Positions 11,372 through 20,999 of a DNA stretch of 64,000 nucleotides are shown here, in pieces. Every line of letters starts with the position of its first letter. The first letter of the stretch is position 1. A program made the translations under genes and the position numbers. Source of the stretch: Plasmodiophora brassicae (Eukaryota; Endomyxa; Phytomyxea; Plasmodiophorida; Plasmodiophoridae); NCBI GenBank assembly GCA_039704465.1, contig JASFAU010000018.1:124001-188000 (forward strand). Reading direction: 5' to 3'. Under the pieces are notes generated by a model. The model searched no databases, was not told the DNA's origin, and saw nothing but the letters and a program-made list of their open reading frames with translations.

Positions 11372-14300
11372 CGCCCCCTCCAGCAGCACACGGCCTGGGA
11401 CTTGTGTCGATGATGCCGGCCAGGAGCAGGTTCGCATGATACGAGGTGCTGAGAGCGGGCTTCGTGAGGTAGTCTGCAGCCATCTCGGCGGACGGGCACT
11501 TGTGGACCACGATCAAATCTGGCTCGACGGCCTCCCGGGTGTAGTGAAACTGCACCTCGATGTCCTTCGTGCGATCATCCATCCGACGATAGCCAGACCA
11601 GGCCTTCGCGCCTTGATTGTCCTCGTATACGATCGTCGGACTGGAGCGTGCGAAGCCGATTTCGGTCAGGAATGACCGGATCCAGGCCAGCTGGCGGGTA
11701 ACAGCACACAGCGACTTGATCTCTGCATGTGTGGACGATAAGCTAACTTTGACTGCGCCCAGGTCTTGGCGACGTGACTGCCAGTGCACGGGGCCGCCAG
11801 CCAGCAGGATGATGTGGCCGGAGCGCGACCGTCGCGTGTCAGGGTCGGATGCCCAATCAGCGTCGGCGTATGCGATCAGACGATCTTCGGGCTGGCGTTC
11901 GTATCGGATGCCGTGCGTCATGGTGCCGGCGAGGTACTTAAGAACGCGTTGCCCCGCACGCCAATGCTGGATGCCGGGATTCGAGGAGAATTGGGCCAGT
12001 ACATTCGTTATGTACGCGATGTCGGGACGGCATCGATGGGCGAGCCATGTCAGGCAGCCAATAAGTTTGAGGTACGGCTTGGTCGCCATTTCGTCACGGT
12101 CGAGGTCGCTTTGTGGACTCATTGTCGTTGATAGGTGAACGCCAGGCTGGTGCGGCGTGTCGACCGGATGACAATGCGACATGTTGAAGTCGCTCAACAC
12201 CTTCTCGATGTACTCGGCTTGGTCAAGGGTGATGGCGCCGGTGCCAGGTTCGCGTCGGATGCGCATGCCAAGCAGGGTCGACGGTTCACCTTGATCGGTG
12301 ATCTCGGCCATCGTGGAGAGCTTCTCGAGAACGGATTCCGCGAACGGGACGTCATTGTACGCCAGCAGACCGTCGTCGGTGTGCACCGACATGATCATGA
12401 ACTTTCCATCGCGATCGTACCGGAAGACGCAGGGGTCCGCGATGATCGATTCGAATCCGAGTGATAACAGCATCTCCCGAAGCGTCTTGTACCAACGTTC
12501 GGCGCCTTGTTTCGTTCCATAGGGCCTTTTGCAGTTGACGAACTCGGTACGGGACGTGATGATCGGTGAAGCCATCCGGCTGACGAATGTAAACATCATG
12601 GAGCATGTCGGCGTTCAGGTATGCGGCCACCCAGTCGACCTGGCGAAGATGCAGGCCGTGCTGCGCCGCGAGCGCTAGGATAACGAGGAACGCAGTGGCA
12701 CGGGCGGTCGGCGCGAACGTATCGTCGAAGTCGATGCCGGGGCGTTGTCGGAAGCCCTGAGCACAGAGTCGGGCGGTGAACTTGCGGATGCCACCGTTGC
12801 CACTGAGCGAGGACTTCACTCGGAACACCCACTTGGCGCCAACAGCGATCTTACTTTTCGGCAGGTCGATTAGCGGGCCGAACGTGTCCTTGGCGTCCAG
12901 TGTTGCCATCTGGGTGACGGCGGCGTCCCACCAGTGGCCAGCGAAAGGTGATGAGAGGGCATCGGCCATTGAGTTGGGTACGGGAATGTCGGTCGCTTTC
13001 AGCTTCGACAGGTCGGGTCGTGGTAGACGGGCTGGGTCGATCGGGGCGGATACCTTGGCTCGACATGCCTTGGCAGCTGCGCCGCGACATGTCGGACGGT
13101 TGGACCTGATGGCCTGATCGATCAGACGGCGCTCCTCAACCTGCTGCCAATGCCGGATCAGTCGGCGGGAGCGACGAGGAGGGCGCTGTGTCGGGAACGT
13201 TAGGGTCGGATTCTGGAACCAGGCGTCGACCGTCGAGGACCACCGTGTCGACGAACGATTGGCCGCCTCCGGCGCCTTCCACCATTCACCAGGCGGTTGA
13301 CGACGACGATTCGATCGGCGAGGGCGTGGCACGTCGATGACATTGTGGTCAACGATATCAGCAGCATCGGAATTGTCGTGGACGTCGGGGTCGGCAGCTT
13401 CGTTGGGAGAGTCGTTGCTGGACGCCGAACCTTCGTAGTCGGGATCATCTTCAGCGTCATCATCATCTTCGTCGGTGGATACGTCATCAGGAGACGGTGA
13501 GCGCGACGGTCGGACTCTCGGAAGGCGATGACGCAGCGGCAGGTGACGGAGGCTCGGGAGGGGATGCTGCGAGAGAGGATGCTGACGTCGATGGTAGAGG
13601 TGCCATGACGGCGTCGGAAGAGACGGGCGTCGGGACGATCGTGTCAACGTTCGGCGCAGAGCTCGACTCGGGACTGGACGGTGGCGCTGATGATGAACTA
13701 GCAGGGCTGGATCTTCCAAAGCCGAATGTGAACGAGGTCTCCAGGAACTCGGCAGTCGTGCTCTCGAACGTGTCTTCCCGGTCCACGTCGTAGAACCGCC
13801 AAGCCTTCATGCCGGGCGTGAAACCGATAAACACAGCGCGAACACGACGAGGCTCCAACTTGCTCGGCTTCTTCGTGGCTGGATGCGGTCGCATGGCATA
13901 GGCATCGCAACCGTAGACACGAAGGGCCGAGATGTTAGGTAGGGCGCGACGAGCAGCCTCGAACGATGTGCGACGCCCGGGAAGGACTGATCTCGGGTGG
14001 ATGTTGTACAGTATCGCAGAGTAGGACAGCGACCAGGGCCACGTGGAGTCAGGCATGCGAGAGTGGCACCGGATTGAGCTTTCGATACCGCAGAGCGTGT
14101 GGTTGACGCTTTCAGCGCGGCCGTTCTGCTCGGGCGTGTACGGGACAGATTTGCGGTGCAGGATGCCGGACTCGTTGTAGAACAGGACGCACGCCTTGGA
14201 GTTGTACTCGCCGCCACCGTCGGTCTGGAACGTCCGGATACCACGTCCTTCCTGGTTGCGAAGACGCGCGTCATAGTGCTTGATGACGTCGAGCGCCTCC

Positions 14301-14526
14301 GATTTGCGACGTAGCAGATAGACGGACAGGTACCGAGAGGAATCGTCCAGCATGGTCTGGTAGTACTCAAAGCCGCCGACACCGACGACAGGCCACCGTC
14401 CGGACAGATCGCTATGGACGAGATCGCCAACACGACGCGCGCGCGACGTACTGGGAGGGAATGATGACCGTTTGCCCTTGGCGAGTAAACATGCAGCGCA
14501 TGGACATCGATCTTGCGGCTTTAATC
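11372..14526 (-). pseudogene. copia 2 integrase, reverse transcriptase and RNase H
   Basis: Read on the minus strand, integrase occupies about 14520-13490 (zinc ligands in RCPCAACLLAKGK, core start LVHSDLSGRWP, FQTDGGGEYNS with the second Asp, YTPEQNGRAE with the catalytic Glu). A low-complexity acidic linker follows (about 13490-13200), then RT (GAKWVFRVKSSLSGNGG, QVDWVAAYLNADM, SVHTDDGLLAYND) and RNase H (YADADWASDP, SSTHAEIKS, YEDNQGAKAW), ending near 11390. The frame shifts near 13490 in the linker and near 12520 inside RT (VRQLQKAL to YGTKQGAERW). The integrase N-terminus is cut: the GAG-pre-integrase part seen in copia 1 is missing and foreign LTR sequence is fused instead. Confidence 0.88.
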
Positions 14527-14722
14527 TGATGAAGACGGTAACGAAGTCATTTATTCCGACCGACATCGGCGCGAGACGGTGGCGATGTAACGCTGTGTAA
14601 CAGGGGCTTGCCAAGCCGTTACCGACAACGGCGTCAGTGGCGGAGCCTCTGCCGTGGACGTTACTCAGTCGCGCGCAGTCACAGCGTCACCGTGTGCCGG
14701 TGGTACGACATGGTCCTTGACA
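14527..14722 (-). repeat. second, different LTR embedded in copia 2
   Basis: On the minus strand, a polypurine tract GGAGGGGGCG (14723-14732) identical to that before the copia 3' LTRs is followed by TGTCAAGGACC and about 196 bp ending near CTTCATCA, then GATTAA, which matches the first bases of the copia 2 primer-binding site. It does not resemble the 184-bp LTR beyond its ends. The order tract-LTR-primer site fused straight to integrase indicates a join between two copia elements, not a simple solo-LTR insertion; no target duplication is seen. Confidence 0.6.
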
Positions 14723-14732
14723 CGCCCCCTCC

Positions 14733-15258
14733 AACGGCGCGCAGTTGCATGCGGAAGACGGTCGAACGGATGTGTCCCGACTTGACCTTTGACTCTGGAT
14801 CATGAACAACACCGCCTTGCACGTGCTCATATGCCTTGGCTCGTTGACGCGGCACGAGACGGATCGTGGCGTAGCTAGAGGTGACATGAATGGCGCAATT
14901 TGCTGAGGCGGGGTCGACGATGACATGCAGGGTGTTGGATCTGGCTCAGGACGACACCGACGCTGAGAGCGCCGGCGGACAACGTTATCTTGAAACGCGA
15001 GTGAGGAAAGCGATTGAGGCCCGTACGACCGGCGTACGCCTGGCGCTTACGTCCCGGTACTGGTTCTGGATCCCCTTAATGACGGCCTGCCTTGCTGGCG
15101 CGATCTGCCTGGACACTCTTGCGCGTGGCGCGGACTCGAGCGGGCGTTCGTGGCGCGTTGTGCAGAAGCAGGGTCAGGGCAGAGACGCAGTGACGCGGGA
15201 CTGGCACTGGATGGCACCGGCGCGCGGGGCGCCGGCGGGCTCCCCGCCTCGAAGCGCG
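14733..15258 (-). other. copia 2 leader and 3' fragment of another copia
   Basis: Between the tRNA primer site and the embedded LTR are about 520 bases without the expected copia gag or protease. A minus-strand frame ending before the embedded polypurine tract could be the tail of another copia polyprotein, but no motif is clear. I see no gag zinc knuckle and no protease D-[ST]-G. Confidence 0.4.
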
Positions 15259-15280
15259 TAGAGCGCGTACGACTGTTAAT
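15259..15280 (-). other. copia 2 primer-binding site for a tRNA-Asn 5' half
   Basis: One base inside the 5' LTR, the plus strand here reads TAGAGCGCG then TACGACTGTTAAT. That is the 3' side of a tRNA D-arm followed by an anticodon arm whose seven-base loop CTGTTAA carries anticodon GTT (Asn). The element RNA (minus-strand sense) is therefore complementary to the inside of a tRNA-Asn and not to its CCA end. The complementarity stops at the base equivalent to tRNA position 39, as in Drosophila copia, which is primed by a 39-nt 5' half of initiator tRNA-Met. The tRNA identity is deduced from the loop; no tRNA gene was available for comparison. Confidence 0.7.
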
Positions 15281-15281
15281 C

Positions 15282-15465
15282 TGAGAAGGACAATAATGAA
15301 GTAGATGTATTACGTACGGCGTGTGCGGCGGACGTTACAGTGGCGACGTAGTCGCCGACGGTGTAACGGTTGCCAACGCCGGCGGGCACGGAGTCGCGGA
15401 GTGCGTGACGGCGTTCACGTGCTGCAGGCATGTGCTGCTGGTCGTAGTGGATACGTTGTTCGACA
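15282..15465 (-). repeat. copia 2, 5' LTR
   Basis: 184 bp, TG...CA on the minus strand, followed inward by the tRNA-Asn-type primer site and outward by the GAGGC duplication at 15466-15470. It appears almost identical to the 3' LTR at 11188-11371. Confidence 0.93.
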
Positions 15466-16384
15466 GAGGCGAGTTGATCATGTTCAGGACGACATCGCTG
15501 TCGAAACATCCGTCGACGGTAGCACGTAGCGGGACGGTTTCCTGAGTTACTGGAGACAGGTGTCGCCCGTCGATGACGCGAACAGGAATGGCACGCGATT
15601 TAGAGCGAACCGGTATTTCATGGTGACGCCAGAACGACCAGTCGATGAAGTTGGAAGTCGCACCACAGTCTAACAGGGCGATAGTGTTGACACGGCGTGA
15701 GCCGATAACGAGGCGTACCGATACCAATAGATGCGGTATTGAGGGAGACGTCATAAGGAACAGATCAGTGACGTGGAGAGGGTTGCCGGTCCGCTCGGGA
15801 CACAGCGATGAGCGGTGGCCAACCTTATGACAGTGCGGGCACGGTGGCCTCTTCGGGCAGGACGCAATAAAATGCCCAACTTCGCGACAATAGTGGCAAG
15901 CCAGGGGTTGTGCCCCTGCATCACCGCCAGCGTTGATGGCGGCGATTGGGTATTTCGACTCAAGATGAACCGCCATCTCGAGAACTTTGTCGTAGTCTCT
16001 GAAGTCGTAGAAGAACAGCGCTTCGGAGAGCGCAGGGTTCAACGAGAGGCGGAACTTTTCCGCCAAGCGGGCCGGATTGAGTCTGTACAATGGGTCAAGC
16101 CGTTGAAGGTGCTTGTACAAGCGTTGGAATGCCAGTGCGTGGTGAGCGACACCTGCAGTCTGCTTCATGTTGTCAAACTGCGCTTCAACCTGCTTGAACG
16201 AAGGTCCCGGGAAGTCATGGAGCAGGACCGACGCTACGTCCGCCATAGACGCGTCCGCAGGCAAGTCGAGGTAAGTCTCAAGGGCCTGACCTTGCAAGGC
16301 TGTCGTTAAGACACATTGCACATCGCCGGATAGAGGACTTGTAGACGTTAACGACGTCTGGGTGATCCGAGAGAACGCAGTCAA
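15466..16384 (-). pseudogene. gypsy element 3 Gag and protease (5' part)
   Basis: Minus-strand frame with the order expected of gypsy Gag-Pol. A capsid-like retrotransposon gag domain (ALETYLDLPAD, QRLYKHLQRLDPLYRL, LAEKFRLSLNPALSEAL) is followed by two CCHC zinc knuckles (CHYCREVGHFIASC and CPHCHKVGHRSSLC, about 15895-15795) that bind RNA, then a retropepsin with LLDCGATSNFID as active site. The usual D-[ST]-G is D-C-G here, which may matter for activity. The frame is interrupted after VVLNMINSP by the copia 2 LTR and resumes at 11187 with HPVILGLPWL. Upstream, 16385-16750 holds more gag-like sequence in other frames. Confidence 0.85.
16115..16214. repeat. 100-bp direct repeat, copy 1 (within gypsy 3 gag)
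   Basis: A 100-base block beginning GTACAAGCGTTGGAATGCC and ending CCCGGGAAG recurs at 16645-16744, apparently without change. This copy is inside the gag coding sequence; the other lies upstream of it in element orientation. It marks a recent local rearrangement. Confidence 0.85.
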
Positions 16385-16644
16385 CCAACGCGTCGTCGAC
16401 CATCGCTTCCCGAAAAACGCGGAATGTCTTGTGACTGGACAACAATAGACGTTAAGGGTAGGCCCGGAGACACCCGTGGCGCCGGCACCCGAGCCCCAAC
16501 GGACGAAGCGCCAATATGCTGCGACGTCGAGGAGACAGGGTCATGCCGAGGCGCGCCGCCGGGGTCCTGCAGAGACGTCGAGGCGGCAGAAACGTGTAGG
16601 GACGATAAGGCAGGCGGGGAGTGAGGGTCCGAACAGGACAGAGA

Positions 16645-16744
16645 GTACAAGCGTTGGAATGCCAGTGCGTGGTGAGCGACACCTGCAGTCTGCTTCATGT
16701 TGTCAAACTGCGCTTCAACCTGCTTGAACGAAGGTCCCGGGAAG
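16645..16744. repeat. 100-bp direct repeat, copy 2
   Basis: Second copy of the gag block at 16115-16214. The left neighbour (16385-16644) is gag-like N-terminal sequence in a different frame; the right neighbour (16745-16960) is unassigned and leads into the 20-bp satellite. Confidence 0.85.
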
Positions 16745-16964
16745 GCCAATCGGCAGCGGTACTAGTGAGCGAAGGCGGGGTGAGCGGTCGTGCAGGGAGA
16801 TGATTCGCCAGTGGCAGAACACCCCGCGCGAAGTGCAGCTGCGACAGGGGACCGAGAGCAAAATCCGACGCACCCGCAACATCCGGATTCGCGGACGATG
16901 GGACGTCGTCCGCCAATGACGGAATCGACCCATCGCCTCCTGCCATGAATGCAATACAATACCA

Positions 16965-17483
16965 ACGATAGAAACGGTACGGAACGGTACGATACGGCAC
17001 AATACGATACGATACGGCACAATACGATACGAGTCGAGACAAGACGACGACAGAAGGTTAGTCGGTACGGCACGGTACGATACGGCACAATACGATACGA
17101 TACGGCACAATACGATACGATACGGCACAATACGATACGATACGGCACAATACGATACGATACGGCACAATACGATACGATACGGCACAATACGATACGA
17201 TACGGCACAATACGATACGATACGGCACAATACGATACGATACGGCACAATACGATACGATACGGCACAATACGATACGAGTCGAGACAAGACGACGACA
17301 GAAGGTTAGTCGGTACGGCACGGTACGATACGGCACAATACGATACGATACGGCACAATACGATACGATACGGCACAATACGATACGATACGGCACAATA
17401 CGATACGATACGGCACAATACGATACGATACGGCACAATACGATACGATACGGCACAATACGATACGAGTCGAGACAAGACGA
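16965..17483. repeat. 20-bp satellite with a higher-order 48-bp spacer
   Basis: The array is made of a 20-bp unit (TACGGCACAATACGATACGA). It is punctuated three times (17031, 17279, 17467) by a roughly 48-bp spacer that starts GAGTCGAGACAAGACGACGA and contains the MITE-internal string CGACAGAAGGTTAGTCGG. Spacer-to-spacer distances are 248 and 188 bp, that is 48 + 10 x 20 and 48 + 7 x 20. Because the unit has no stop in any phase, long meaningless frames of Tyr/Arg/Ile/Val/Cys repeats run through it; they are not genes. Confidence 0.92.
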
Positions 17484-17653
17484 CGACAGAAGGTTAGTCG
17501 GTCAAAATGACGACGACCCCGAACACGATGAGTCAACCACACGGATTGACCGACTGAGGTCGGTCCGCGCCGTGGACGTTTATTGTACCTAGTGCGCTAC
17601 GAAGGAGCCCAATTTGGTGCCGGCTGAGTCGCCAACACGACTCAGTCGTGACA
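17484..17653. mobile_element. second MITE copy, left end replaced by satellite
   Basis: From CGACAGAAGGTTAGTCGGTC onward this matches the MITE at 9889-10116 read on the opposite strand, including the inner pair around CCGACTGAGGTCGG and the whole 62-bp right terminal repeat ending GTCGTGACA at 17653. The left terminal repeat is absent, and the satellite joins exactly in the MITE interior. No TA is found at the right flank (next bases CTG). Confidence 0.8.
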
Positions 17654-18240
17654 CTGTCCTTATACTGGTTTTGTTTGTTTTAAGAGCGTGGTTCGGGTTG
17701 TACTCATTGAATAATATTACCGTCTTGTCCCAGTTGGTTTTAATATGGTTGGCGTCGCACCATTTCATTAGTGCCGCGTTCTTTCTGCGTAGGGTGCGCT
17801 TCACTTGTTTCTTCGTTCTCCCAGTGGCCCAAGAGGCGATGTCATCTACATATATGTTGCTAGAGTCTTCGTCGAGTGGTGCATCATAGACGTAAATTGC
17901 CCAGAGTAGGACACTGAGGCTGGATCCTTACGGAATACCACTGGTTTGAGGGTGTTGTTTGGAGGTGGATCCTCGGTGTGATACCTCGAACTTTCTGTTT
18001 TTGAGCCATTCATCGATTATGAGGATGAGGTATGGGTCAATTTGCATCTTACGCATTTTCGATATTATTAGTTTTATATGTTGCACCCTGTCGAACGCTT
18101 TTGCGAAGCCGTAGAATATTGTTGCGAACTGCTGATTTTTGGCTGCTGCGCATCCTGCATGGTGAAGTAGGCGCATGCAGTTGACGAGTTGGTCGACAAC
18201 GGTGTGCAACAGCGAATGCGTCCGCTCACAACGTCGCAAG
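17654..18240 (-). pseudogene. LINE (non-LTR) reverse transcriptase fragment
   Basis: On the minus strand, pieces of a non-LTR RT can be followed: THSLLHTVVDQLV, IFYGFAKAFDRVQHIKL (motif with the first catalytic Asp), IIDEWLKNRKFEVSHRG, TSGIP followed by a stop where PQGS is usual, then IYVDDIASWA (the Y-x-D-D catalytic site) and LMKWCDANHIKTNWDKT. It is interrupted by at least one stop and a frameshift and is cut on both sides, by the MITE at 17653 and by the tyrosine-recombinase gene at about 18.2 kb. Confidence 0.82.
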
Positions 18241-20752
18241 AAGATGTGGTTCGGCAGAGAGTCGGCGAGGCATTGGCCCGCATGGGCCTGCGCTTCCCAG
18301 CTCACGGCGGGCAACTGACTGGCAATCGCGTCCTGAAGCAGAACTCGCACAAGCAGTACAAGCAGCTCTACCGTCAGCTGGCTCTGTTCTGCAAACGAAT
18401 TGGTGATTTTGAGTCATTGGTCATTCTCGACGAGCGAGCTCCCACCGAATTCTGTCCATCGATGAGTGCAGACACACTCATGGCGTTCATCGATTTCAAG
18501 GTCCTGTCACCTGGCACTCCCGTTGTTGTGCATCGCGACGATGCTGTCAGTTCTCACCGCGTTGGTCCCGTTCTGGATTACTTCTCGAGACAGCCTATCC
18601 TCGCAACGGGTGCCTGGAACGATCCGAACTCATGCAACCAGCTGTTGTCAGCTGTCAGTGATTTGCATGTTGCGAGGCACCAGAGCGGACAGTACTCAGA
18701 ACCATGTCCTGCGTGTATTGTCGCGTACCGGGACAATAATGTCTCGTGTAATTTTCACGCTGGAGTCCCGCGCGTGTGGAGATCGAGCTGCCCGCGATCG
18801 CATCAGAGCCTGGTCGAAGTGATTTTGGGTCGACTTTTTCGTCTCCTTCTTCTGTGACGTTCCACTGTTCTCAACTCCTTTTTCAAAAAGGAGCTCGAGG
18901 AGCTCCTTTTTCAAAAAGGAGACGAAAACCAGTCACAAAAGGCTGCGCAAAGGAGACGAAAAGGAGACGAAAAGTCAACGAGAGTCGATGCTCGTCACAG
19001 GAGGAAAAGTTGACGAAAAATACTTCGACCAGGCCCTCAGAACGTGAAGAACCGGTACCGTCGCGTGACGCAAATCGACCTCGACACTGCGCAAGGTGAT
19101 TCGCCGCTGATGCCACATGAACTGATCGCCATTCGCGAAGTGCTACTCAGCGTAGATCGATATGAGGGACTTCGTCTCTATACGATGATCTTTTTCCACT
19201 GCCAGCTCTTCCTCCGATCCGCCGAAGGGTGTCCATTCCGAATTGAAGACATTTTGACGAGTCTGGTATCTGTCAATCCCGATAATGGCGACGTTAACTG
19301 CATGGGCGTCAAGATCAAGGGCAAGGCTGATGGATCGTTTGTCCCGTTAATGATATGGCGCTGTACAGACGTTCCCGAACTATGCTTGGTTAGCCACCTG
19401 CTACTGTGGCTCAGCGTATCTGGCATAACGTCGGGTTACCTATTTCCCAAGAAGAAGGGTTCTAGTGACTGCTTCGATTTCACCACCTTTAACAACCAGT
19501 AGGTCTCGTATGGTGCACTTACGAATGTGTATTTGACGGCGAATCGTGTCCGTAGACTGAAGAAGCTGCTCTCGGACGTTGTTGGACGCGATGACGGGCG
19601 AGTTTGGGGAATGCATACCCTCCGAAAAACTGGCTATTTGTTAGCTATTTGGGGGAAAGGTGAACTGGGGCAGATCATGCTGTCAGCACGGCACAAAACC
19701 GTTGAAAGCGCTAAACGGTACTACGGATCGGCAGCAGCTTTCCTGAAGATGATATCGCTTCAGAAGTAATTCGCATTCATGTGAACCTAACGCAATTTCG
19801 GAACTGACTCGTCAACAGGCGAAGCGCTTTGTTAACCGTCGATTACACATGGGAGGCGATCCACATGTCCGACCATAGAGAACTGGTGGCTCTGAACGAG
19901 AATCCCATCGGCGGCCTGCCGGATTTGTTTAGGCATGTACGGATCTTCGTCGAGAATTTGGTTGCTCAAAGAGTGCTGGCTCCGAACAAGACCAGAAACA
20001 TCATAGCACTCTCACAAGCTATTCTGCAGGCGAGGGATCAGAGTATCGACGCGAAAATCGACAACATTCTTGCGCTGATGCAAGCGAAACGGTTCGGCGA
20101 CTTGACAGGACAACTTGTTGAGCTACTTGCAAGAAAGTATGCTCTACAAGGAGTTCAAGATCGTCATGCTCCTGATGCTGCCGATAACAATGCCGACCAG
20201 CGCCGCTCTGCACGTGGGCGTAACCGGGCACGACCTGCTGTGTCTAGCGACAAGGATTCCAGTGGAGATGCGCCCGCCAACAATAACGATGCCTTCAACG
20301 CAGACGCTGAACGAGGACTTCATCAATCACAACCGCGTGCCCACGTTCCCATTGCTGACAATGGGCGACAGGCAGGTGGAATTTCTGACGAGCAACCACG
20401 TAATGATCTTGAACCCGAACCTCGATCCGGGAAACGTCGTCGTCGTGAAGCAGGCGATTTTGACGTCGCTGATCGGGACATGTCGAACATTGATACGCAC
20501 GCGAAGTTGCGAACGATGCGGCGTATTGAGATCCAGTGTGCAGGGAGGGCCAAGAATTCGTTCACGCCGTCCATGAGAACGTTCTATTATAATGTCCTGA
20601 CCCCCGTCCTGAACTGTTTGAGGCGACATTGTAACGATGATGACGACGAATCGCTAGACGATGGGGGGACCAGTTCGCGCACACAGATTTTAAGAAACGT
20701 CGGTGCCCGGGCTCGCATCCTTCGAACGGGTGCGGATGGCAGGGTTGAATAA
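18189..20752 (+). pseudogene. Crypton-like tyrosine recombinase gene, interrupted
   Basis: The N-terminal part (18219-18770) looks like a core-binding helical domain (NSHKQYKQLYRQLALFCKR). The catalytic domain follows from about 19040: FLRSAEGCPFRIEDI holds the first Arg, GMHTLRKTGYLLAIW the H-x-x-R, and SARHKTVESAKRYYG the final His and nucleophilic Tyr. Together these are the tyrosine-recombinase signature. Two introns restore the frame: 19499-19555 (removing a TAG) and 19766-19818, which adds about 310 residues ending at 20752 with acidic and basic low-complexity tracts (SGKRRRREAGDFD). Eukaryotic single-gene YR elements are Cryptons. The frame is broken at 18.77-19.04 kb by an inverted-repeat insertion, so this copy is probably dead. 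Confidence 0.75.
18806..19040. repeat. imperfect palindrome inserted in the recombinase gene
   Basis: The left arm starts GCCTGGTCGAAGTGATTTTG and reaches CTTCTGTGACG (about 18808-18856). The right arm is its imperfect reverse complement (about 18990-19033, CGTCACAGGAGG to ACTTCGACCAGGC). The middle holds a smaller perfect pair, CTCCTTTTTCAAAAAGGAG twice around CTCGAGGAGC (about 18875-18921), and GGAGACGAAAA repeats. The structure separates the core-binding from the catalytic part of the recombinase. Confidence 0.75.
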
Positions 20753-20903
20753 ACAAATCCAATGCGCTGGATGCTGTTAAACCTTGTTGATAGGTCAGTA
20801 GGTATGTACAGGTATTCTGGCGGAGGTCACCGGCGCAGTTTTGTGACTGCGCATTTTTGTGAGACCTTCCCTGCCCTTCTTCCGCCATAAAGGCACAGTA
20901 TGT
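20690..20903 (+). repeat. 214-bp direct repeat R1 (3' end of the Crypton gene)
   Basis: The block from TTAAGAAACGTCGG to GGCACAGTAT includes the last codons and stop of the recombinase gene and its downstream sequence. It recurs at 24086-24300 with only a few differences. The two copies bracket about 3.2 kb of transposon debris. Confidence 0.85.
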
Positions 20904-20917
20904 CATGCAAAGGCAGC

Positions 20918-20960
20918 TGACATAGTATGTCATGCAAAGGCAGCATGACATAGTATGTCA
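20918..20960. repeat. palindromes P1 and P2 (TGACATAGTATGTCA)
   Basis: Two copies of the 15-base palindrome TGACATAGTATGTCA (20918-20932 and 20946-20960), preceded by a half-copy at the end of R1 (AGTATGTCATGC, 20897-20908). They lie in a 27-28-bp tandem repeat with GCAAAGGCAGC between them. The same palindrome recurs at 22926 (one central change) and 24058. Confidence 0.88.
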
Positions 20961-20999
20961 TGCAACACACTTTTGCCTGTATTGATACTCTGGTGCATC

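Larger units (their letters stand above)
11188..15465 (-). mobile_element. copia element 2, full length with target duplication
   Basis: A 4278-bp copia element lies on the minus strand between two 184-bp LTRs (15282-15465 is the 5' LTR, 11188-11371 the 3' LTR), flanked by the 5-bp duplication GAGGC (11183-11187 and 15466-15470). It is inserted in the protease of gypsy 3. Joining the gypsy flanks after removing the element and one GAGGC gives a continuous protease frame. The interior keeps integrase, RT and RNase H, but gag and protease are replaced by other material (see 14527-15281), so it is not autonomous. The two LTRs look almost identical, which suggests recent insertion. Confidence 0.93.

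Noticed and set aside
15250..15285. A tRNA-Asn gene or fragment
   Set aside because: Only the D-arm side and anticodon arm match and the sequence stops at tRNA position 39 next to the LTR; no T-arm or acceptor stem follows, so it is a primer-binding site.
16965..17483. CRISPR-like array
   Set aside because: The repeats are directly tandem 20-mers without unique spacers, the genome is eukaryotic, and no cas genes are present.
16715..17542. Long open frames encoding repeated Tyr-Arg-Ile-Val-Cys peptides on both strands
   Set aside because: They only reflect the 20-bp satellite having no stop codon in any frame; there is no start context, no domain and no flanking gene structure.
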